Positions 1 through 3,449 of a DNA stretch of 5,599 nucleotides are shown here, piece after piece. Both the position numbers and the translations under genes were made by a program. How positions within the stretch are numbered: the first letter of the stretch is position 1; each line of letters starts with the position of its first letter. A model generated the notes under the pieces. That model ran no database searches. It was not told the origin of the DNA and was given only the letters and a program-made list of their open reading frames with translations. This stretch comes from Desulfotomaculum sp. (GTDB taxonomy: Bacteria; Bacillota; Desulfotomaculia; Desulfotomaculales; Nap2-2B), in contig DMIY01000103.1 in NCBI GenBank assembly GCA_003457075.1, positions 1 to 5,599 on the forward strand, written 5' to 3'.

Positions 1-73
1 AAAATTTATTTTAAAAGAAGGATTTATCTAAATAAGGGCGAAGTAAAAGTATATAGTTAAAAAAAATTGAAAA

Positions 74-165
74 TTGTCCTGAAAAAGGCAAACCTGCCGA
101 AAGGCAGGGACGCAAAGCCAACGGACCTAAGGTTTAAAAAATGAGGGTGGCCGGGTTGCCGGGGT
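74..165 (+). promoter_or_regulatory. Cyclic di-GMP-I (GEMM-I) riboswitch aptamer
   Basis: The RNA would bind cyclic di-GMP and control transcription of whatever lies downstream. Seen directly: a GGCAAACC segment (87-94); a stem CCTGCC (93-98) / GGCAGG (103-108) capped by a GAAA tetraloop (99-102); the conserved GGGACGCAAAGCC segment (107-119), whose GCC pairs back to GGC 87-89; a CCTAAGG segment (126-132) resembling the tetraloop-receptor strand; and the second arm GGCCGGGTTGCC (149-160). The order and wording of these elements match the GEMM-I consensus, particularly the clostridial version with CTAAGGT...ATGA and GGTTGCC. A terminator follows directly, so control is probably by premature termination. 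Whether ligand switches expression on or off cannot be read with certainty. The outer ends of the aptamer are approximate. Confidence 0.92.
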
Positions 166-172
166 TAGTAGA

Positions 173-220
173 AGGTTTATAGTTTTTTAAACCTGTCCAC
201 GCCGGACAGGTTTTTATTTT
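173..220 (+). terminator. Riboswitch expression platform: intrinsic terminator with competing antiterminator
   Basis: The terminator stem AAACCTGTCC (189-198) / GGACAGGTTT (204-213) is a perfect 10-bp helix with a 5-nt loop, followed by TTATTTTTT, as in a Rho-independent terminator. The 5' half of this stem also lies in a second helix: AGGTTTA (173-179) is perfectly complementary to TAAACCT (188-194). The two helices share 189-194 and cannot form together. The same AGGTTTA word occurs inside the aptamer (130-136) and offers a third possible partner. This is the expected architecture of a transcription-attenuating riboswitch. The direction of the ligand response is inferred at best. Confidence 0.85.
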
Positions 221-242
221 TTAATAACCGCAAGTAGAGATT

Positions 243-300
243 GTCGAAAAAGTTCAAATTCCTTCCCTCAAGGGGAGGGTTAATAATAGGGTTTTTCGAC
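243..300. repeat. 58-bp nested inverted repeat
   Basis: The outer arms GTCGAAAAA (243-251) and TTTTTCGAC (292-300) are perfect 9-bp inverted copies. Inside them CCCTC (265-269) and GAGGG (275-279) form a second small stem. The shape is that of a short palindromic mobile repeat (MITE or REP-like), or of a leftover bidirectional terminator, since the right arm contains a T run. No coding capacity is visible. Only this one copy is in the window, so its status as a dispersed repeat is inference. Confidence 0.5.
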
Positions 301-319
301 GGTCTTGAGGAAGGAGGCG

Positions 320-385
320 ATGCGTGTTATACGGAAGATAAACCTGAATACAGGTTTATCTGGAAACCATATAAACAGTAGTTAG
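320..385 (+). CDS. Doubtful 21-codon ORF behind a strong SD
   Basis: A purine-rich GAGGAAGGAGG (307-317) precedes ATG at 320, although the AGGAGG core leaves only 2 nt of spacing. The frame gives a 21-residue peptide beginning MRVIRKINLN and ending at TAG 383-385, inside the GTTAG core of the presumed cassette boundary. I recognise no family. It could be a leader peptide, the remnant start of the gene once controlled by the riboswitch, or chance. If the cassette is removed in silico by joining 381 to 1199, the same TAG re-forms, so cassette insertion did not create the stop. Confidence 0.2.
   Translation: MRVIRKINLNTGLSGNHINSS
336..361. repeat. Perfect 11-bp hairpin with AATA loop
   Basis: AGATAAACCTG (336-346) and CAGGTTTATCT (351-361) are exact inverted copies around a 4-nt loop. 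No T run follows, so it is not a standard intrinsic terminator. It shares the words AAACCTG and CAGGTTT with the riboswitch terminator stem at 189-213. It may be an operator for a dimeric regulator, an mRNA-stabilising hairpin or part of a larger attenuation structure. The structure is certain; its role is unknown. Confidence 0.5.
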
Positions 386-404
386 CCGCGAGACTATTCG
401 ATGC

Positions 405-433
405 TTGCTTCATGCCCGAAAGTGTAATAAAGT
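405..433 (+). promoter_or_regulatory. Weak candidate promoter for the TA operon
   Basis: TTGCTT (405-410) and TAAAGT (428-433) are separated by 17 bp, with moderate matches to the -35 and -10 consensus. The position, about 36 bp before the antitoxin start, would let the module be expressed on its own, as TA cassettes usually are. No clear operator is visible between it and the gene. If it is inactive, the operon would depend on read-through from the riboswitch terminator. Confidence 0.25.
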
Positions 434-469
434 CCGAAGGAAAAGGAAATATCATAGGAGCGTGAGCGT

Positions 470-697
470 ATGGAAACGGAACAGATTACTATCCAGGTCG
501 ATGCCGAAGCAGCGCGCGTTTTTAAATCAGCTTCCGCAGAAGATCGGCGGAAATTGGAGGCTCTGCTTAGTATTCGACTCAGTGAAATAACCCGGACGCG
601 GGAATCTCTGAAAGCAATAATGAATGAAATCAGCCAGAAAGCAGAAGAACGCGGTCTTACGCCGGAAATCCTGAAGGCAATACTCAATGAAGACTAA
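470..697 (+). CDS. Small antitoxin of a PIN-family type II toxin-antitoxin module
   Basis: This 75-residue protein is predicted to neutralise the PIN-domain ribonuclease encoded directly downstream and, like most such antitoxins, to repress its own operon. The N-terminus (QITIQVD, residues 5-11) reads as a short beta strand of the kind used for ribbon-type DNA binding. It is followed by charged, helix-forming segments (about 23-60) and a C-terminal piece with EERGLTPEIL (58-67), which resembles the C-terminal pattern of small antitoxins paired with PIN_3 toxins. ATG 470 is supported by TAGGAG (455-460) with 9-nt spacing. The stop overlaps the toxin start by 11 nt, indicating translational coupling. 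The toxin-binding region is probably C-terminal, by analogy. The pairing is strong from context; the exact antitoxin family is not certain. Confidence 0.78.
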   Translation: METEQITIQVDAEAARVFKSASAEDRRKLEALLSIRLSEITRTRESLKAIMNEISQKAEERGLTPEILKAILNED

Positions 698-1115
698 AGG
701 AAAGTACGTCTTCGACACAAGTGTTATCGTCAGCGCACTCCTCTTGAAAGATTCTAAACCCCGCCGGGCATTTGATTTAGCACTTGATCACGGCGTGATT
801 TTGCTATCTTTGCCTATAGTGAAGGAATTGAACGAGGTACTCAGCCGCTCGAAATTCGATCGCTATTTGCTTCGAGAAGAACGGGAGTGCTTCTTATCTG
901 GATTGGTTTTGGAAGCGGTATTTGTCGAAATCAATGAAGCGGTGAAAGCCTGCCGTGACCCGAAGGATGATATATTTCTCGAACTGGCGGTTAATGGTAC
1001 GGCGACTTGCATTATTAGTAGCGACAAAGATCTTCTAGAACTCAACCCATTCAGGGCGATACCTATTATGAACCCGAATGAATTCATTTCTCTACTCCAG
1101 TCTGGGCGTAGATAA
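687..1115 (+). CDS. Putative PIN-domain toxin (PIN_3 type) of a type II TA module
   Basis: This 142-residue protein has the full length of a single PIN domain and is predicted to be a Mg2+-dependent endoribonuclease that cuts cellular RNA when freed from its antitoxin. The acidic residues of the family are visible: D10 in VFDTS, E47 in IVKELNE, D91/D94 in the CRDPKDD block that marks the PIN_3 group ('putative toxin-antitoxin system toxin component, PIN family'), and D113/D115 in SSDKDLLEL. The C-terminal IPIMNPNEF matches the usual final strand and helix. ATG 687 lies inside the last codons of the antitoxin, with GAAGG (673-677) as SD. All expected catalytic positions are present, so it looks intact. 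RNA specificity cannot be told. The gene ends 6 nt before the attC-like site. Confidence 0.88.
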   Translation: MKTKGKYVFDTSVIVSALLLKDSKPRRAFDLALDHGVILLSLPIVKELNEVLSRSKFDRYLLREERECFLSGLVLEAVFVEINEAVKACRDPKDDIFLELAVNGTATCIISSDKDLLELNPFRAIPIMNPNEFISLLQSGRR

Positions 1116-1120
1116 ACCAG

Positions 1121-1205
1121 CAGCTAACAATCGGCTGAACTGGACGGCGGAATTGCTTTTTTTCGATGTGACGCGGTCACTGCCAATTAGCCAAAACGTT
1201 AGTTG
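1121..1205 (+). other. attC-like integron recombination site
   Basis: The R'' core CTAAC (1124-1128) and R' core GTTAG (1198-1202) are inverted. Further in, GGCT (1133-1136) pairs with AGCC (1189-1192), and AACTGG (1138-1143) with CCAATT (1183-1188). One pair in the latter is C.A on the top strand but G.T on the bottom strand, the strand integron integrases use. G1137 is unpaired, giving the one-base surplus of the L'' arm over the L' arm that typifies attC. The text CTAACAATCGG...CGTTAG closely follows the known attC end consensus. The central part contains GTGAC-GCG-GTCAC (1168-1180), a small hairpin in the variable terminal structure. The overall length, about 84 nt, is within the attC range. 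The site sits directly behind the toxin gene, as in cassettes. Confidence 0.8.
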
Positions 1206-1236
1206 CCGTATGAAGTACTTAATCAAAAACTTCTTC

Positions 1237-1253
1237 AAGGGAGGTTTCCCGTG
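1237..1253 (+). promoter_or_regulatory. RBS and GTG start of rmuC
   Basis: AAGGGAGG (1237-1244) followed by a 6-nt spacer and GTG at 1251 decides the start of rmuC. The frame is open further upstream to TTG 1203, but that codon has no SD and overlaps the attC R' core. GTG 1251 also places the membrane anchor directly at the N-terminus, as is normal for RmuC. Confidence 0.8.
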
Positions 1254-2951
1254 ACTAATATCCTGCTGATCGTAATCCTCATACTACTCGTCGTTGTGGT
1301 AACGCTTCTGCTCACGCTCTTGAGGAAAGCATTGCAAGCCGATGCATCAGTGCTTACTTCCCGTTTGGATGCTTTCGAAAAGGCGCAGGAACGTACCGAG
1401 CGTGCGGTAAGAGAGGAAGTGGGCCAAAACAGGGATGAACTGGGCAAGGCGGCGCGAGAGCAGCGGCAGGAGCTTACCGAAGCCTTCAAGACATTCGGTG
1501 ATTCCGTGGTGCAACGAATGATGGATGTTGCTAATATGCAAAAGGGGCAACTCGAAGCTTTCTCCGATCAACTTGGCTCCTTCGCTAAAGCCAGCGGGGA
1601 AAAGCTCGACGGTGTTCGTGTCGAATCCGCTACTGGATCGAAGCAACTCCGGGAAGAAGTCGTGACGACGCTGAAGAGCATCTCTGAGACGATGGCCAAA
1701 ACAATGAAAGATTTGGCCGTCGCCGAAAAAGCACAGCTTGAAGCATTCTCAGGGCAGATCGCCTCATTGACGAAGACCAGTGGAGAGAAACTCGACGGTA
1801 TCCGAACAGAGTCCGCCACCGGAGCCAAACAGTTAAGAGAAGAAGTTATTGCAGCTCTCAAGGGGATCACGGAGGCCACCACCAAAACAATGGGCGAGTT
1901 GGCGCATCTTCAGAAGACACAGCTTGAAGCCATGTCATCTGCGATTGGGAAACTTTCAGATTCAAATGAGAAGAAACTGGAGGCGGTCAGGGTCACGGTG
2001 GAAGGTAAACTCCAAAGCATGCAGATTGATAACGCCAGGCAGCTTGAACAAATGCGGCAGACCGTAGACGAGAAACTCCAGGGGACGCTTGAAAAGCGTC
2101 TGGGCGAGTCCTTCAAGCAAGTCAGCGAACGTCTGGAACTGGTACACAAGGGACTTGGAGAGATGCAGACTCTTGCCACGGGTGTTGGCGACCTTAAAAA
2201 GGTACTCACAAACGTCAAGACCCGTGGGACGTGGGGTGAAGTGCAGCTTGGGGCGCTATTGGAGCAAGTGCTCAATCCTGATCAATTCGCTACCAATGTG
2301 GCCACGAAAGATGGCAGCGAGCGTGTCGAGTTTGCGATCAAGTTGCCGGGACAAGGCGCTGACAAGGATGAGATGGTCTGGCTTCCGATTGACGCCAAGT
2401 TCCCTGTCGAAGACTATCAACGTCTGATTGAAGCTCAAGAGAGGGCCGACGTCGAAGGAGTTGAAGCGGCAGGAAAGCAATTGGAGAACCGTGTCAGAGC
2501 TTGTGCATGGGACATCTGCGGGAAGTACTTAAACCCGCCAAAGACCACCGACTTCGGCATTCTATTTTTGCCCATAGAGAGCCTCTTTGCCGAAGTCATC
2601 CGCAGGACGGGTTTAGCCGAGACTATCCAACGGGAGTGCCGTGTGGTAATAGCCGGCCCGACTACCCTGTGGTCTATTTTGAACAGCCTTCAGATGGGCT
2701 TCCGCACGCTTGCCATCCAGAAGCGTTCTAGCGAGGTCTGGAACCTCCTTGCCGCGGTCAAAACCGAGTGGTCGAAGTATGGCGATGTTCTGGACGCAGT
2801 GCAAAAGAAATTGCATCAGGCGTCAGACACGATCGAAAAGGCCAAAATGAGGTCGAGGGCCGTTGGGAGGAAGCTCAAGGATGTGCAAGAGCTTCCCGTT
2901 AGTGAGGTTACCGCCTTGTTGCCCCTTGACGAGCCGGAAGATGATAAGTAA
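1251..2951 (+). CDS. rmuC: DNA recombination protein RmuC (membrane-anchored, nuclease-fold family)
   Basis: RmuC proteins limit certain DNA rearrangements, such as inversions at short inverted repeats in E. coli; a nuclease-like fold is proposed for the conserved domain. The 566-residue product has an N-terminal hydrophobic anchor (about residues 3-25), a long coiled coil (about 29-310) and the RmuC domain (about 315-540). Recognisable blocks are TRGTWGEVQLGALLEQ (324-339), VWLPIDAKFPVEDY (376-389), FGILFLPIESLFAEV (435-449) and VVIAGPTTLWSILNS (465-479). The coiled coil contains a 62-residue tandem repeat, which helps make the protein longer than a minimal RmuC. The start is 46 nt past the attC-like site, so it could be the next cassette in an array, but no attC is visible after its stop. 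No clear terminator follows. Family assignment is secure. Confidence 0.96.
   Translation: MTNILLIVILILLVVVVTLLLTLLRKALQADASVLTSRLDAFEKAQERTERAVREEVGQNRDELGKAAREQRQELTEAFKTFGDSVVQRMMDVANMQKGQLEAFSDQLGSFAKASGEKLDGVRVESATGSKQLREEVVTTLKSISETMAKTMKDLAVAEKAQLEAFSGQIASLTKTSGEKLDGIRTESATGAKQLREEVIAALKGITEATTKTMGELAHLQKTQLEAMSSAIGKLSDSNEKKLEAVRVTVEGKLQSMQIDNARQLEQMRQTVDEKLQGTLEKRLGESFKQVSERLELVHKGLGEMQTLATGVGDLKKVLTNVKTRGTWGEVQLGALLEQVLNPDQFATNVATKDGSERVEFAIKLPGQGADKDEMVWLPIDAKFPVEDYQRLIEAQERADVEGVEAAGKQLENRVRACAWDICGKYLNPPKTTDFGILFLPIESLFAEVIRRTGLAETIQRECRVVIAGPTTLWSILNSLQMGFRTLAIQKRSSEVWNLLAAVKTEWSKYGDVLDAVQKKLHQASDTIEKAKMRSRAVGRKLKDVQELPVSEVTALLPLDEPEDDK
1548..1991 (+). repeat. 186-bp (62-codon) tandem repeat in the rmuC coiled coil
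   Basis: The QLEA motif recurs at codons starting 1548, 1734 and 1920, exactly 62 residues apart. SGEKLDG in copies 1 and 2 and NEKKLEA in copy 3 keep the same spacing. Copies 1 (1548-1733) and 2 (1734-1919) agree at about 39 of 62 residues by hand alignment. Copy 3 is recognisable only for its first 24 or so residues. The segment before copy 1 ends in the same way (QKGQLEAF), hinting at a still more diverged earlier unit. The pattern indicates in-frame duplication that lengthened the coiled-coil stalk. Confidence 0.75.
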
Positions 2952-3230
2952 GCCCGCGAGTCCTTCGCCAATTTTCTTCACGATTCTCCGCGTTTCGTCG
3001 TCCGGGTAAACGTACAGGTATCGGTCCCTTTGCGGATCGCCGGGGATATAGCCGGGTTCGTAAGGCTTGGTGTCGGGGTAACCGTATGTTATATCTCCTG
3101 CGCCGCCGCCAGGTACGTTTCCCACAACCGTGCCGGTTGGAGGGACGTCAATGTCACGGGCGTTACCACTGAAGATGTTGACCTTTGCGATCACCTGGAA
3201 AGAAGCAACAGTGAGGCTTAAACCAGCCAA
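2823..3230 (-). CDS. Unrecognised minus-strand protein, possibly truncated at the rmuC 3' end
   Basis: Read from TTG 3230, the frame gives a protein-like sequence through about position 2945: hydrophobic beta-like start (LTVASFQV), then a Gly/Pro/Tyr-rich stretch (GDITYGYPDTKPYEPGY), then a charged amphipathic end (DDETRRIVKKIGEGLAG). Third codon positions are rich in C and G, and synonymous choices look natural. From about 2945 down to the stop at 2823 it merely reads the antisense of the last rmuC codons, so the original C-terminus may be lost. An in-frame TAA lies at 3240-3242 and there is no clear SD for the TTG, so the 5' end is also doubtful. I recognise no family. The alternatives are an intact small convergent gene or a chance ORF. 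Confidence 0.42.
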   Translation of the reverse strand: MAGLSLTVASFQVIAKVNIFSGNARDIDVPPTGTVVGNVPGGGAGDITYGYPDTKPYEPGYIPGDPQRDRYLYVYPDDETRRIVKKIGEGLAGLLIIFRLVKGQQGGNLTNGKLLHILELPPNGPRPHFGLFDRV

Positions 3231-3386
3231 AATGGAATATTAAAACCTTTTGGTTCCGGCTTGTCTGGGTTAAGGGATATCCACGAATATATTCAGGTCT
3301 TTTCTAAAAAGAATCTGGACATTTTAAACGAACCAGGTTTATTTGAGGGCTTTCATGATCGCATGAGAATACTTACATAAAAAGCC
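3231..3386. other. Intergenic stretch without an identifiable gene
   Basis: No convincing ORF or RNA gene is seen on either strand. It contains only a weak AT-rich hairpin (TCTTTT 3298-3303 / AAAAGA 3307-3312) and one further CAGGTTTAT word near 3334. It probably includes the upstream region of the minus-strand frame and of the gene that starts at 3450. Confidence 0.5.
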
Positions 3387-3414
3387 TTGCATAAACAAGC
3401 CCCCAGTATATAAT
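3387..3414 (+). promoter_or_regulatory. Sigma-A type promoter of the DUF2229 / HgdB-like gene
   Basis: TTGCAT (3387-3392) and a perfect TATAAT (3409-3414) are 16 bp apart. Two more exact TATAAT hexamers follow at 3415-3420 and 3426-3431 without good -35 partners at the usual distance. Transcription would start close to 3420, about 30 nt before the gene. No riboswitch or operator is evident in the short leader. Confidence 0.6.
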
Positions 3415-3449
3415 TATAATGATGGTATAATAGTGAGAGGTGGCAGATC

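Larger units (their letters stand above)
382..1198 (+). mobile_element. Probable integron-type gene cassette carrying a toxin-antitoxin pair
   Basis: The proposed unit runs from the TT of a GTTAGCC core (381-387) to the G of the downstream GTTAG core (1198), about 817 bp. Its layout is that of a classical cassette: a short 5' leader, gene content on one strand, and an attC site starting 6 nt after the last stop. The R'' half of the attC (CAGCTAAC, 1121-1128) is complementary to the proposed 5' end GTTAGCCG at 7 of 8 positions, as expected when the excised cassette circularises. TA modules are known cargo of chromosomal integrons. No intI gene and no upstream attC are visible, so the left boundary is inferred from the core sequence alone. 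Integration at a secondary site is possible. Confidence 0.6.

Noticed and set aside
1..73. Promoter for the riboswitch transcript
   Set aside because: The AT-rich stretch contains a TATAGT (52-57) but no acceptable -35 at 16-18 bp, so no specific promoter is claimed.
394..687. Minus-strand frame of about 97 codons opposite the antitoxin gene
   Set aside because: It is antisense to a well-supported antitoxin gene with SD and operon overlap, and its Ser/Arg/Ile-rich composition is typical of a shadow frame.
1203..1250. Upstream TTG start for rmuC giving 16 extra residues
   Set aside because: No SD, overlap with the attC R' core, and non-RmuC-like residues; GTG 1251 has an excellent SD and places the membrane anchor at the N-terminus.
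3030..3221. Plus-strand frame of 63 codons opposite the minus-strand ORF
   Set aside because: No SD; its composition is less protein-like than that of the minus-strand frame, whose codon use looks natural.
2952..3300. Search for a second attC after rmuC
   Set aside because: No CTAAC-type R'' box or GTTRRRY partner with inner complementary arms was found; GTTAAGG near 3269 has no partner.
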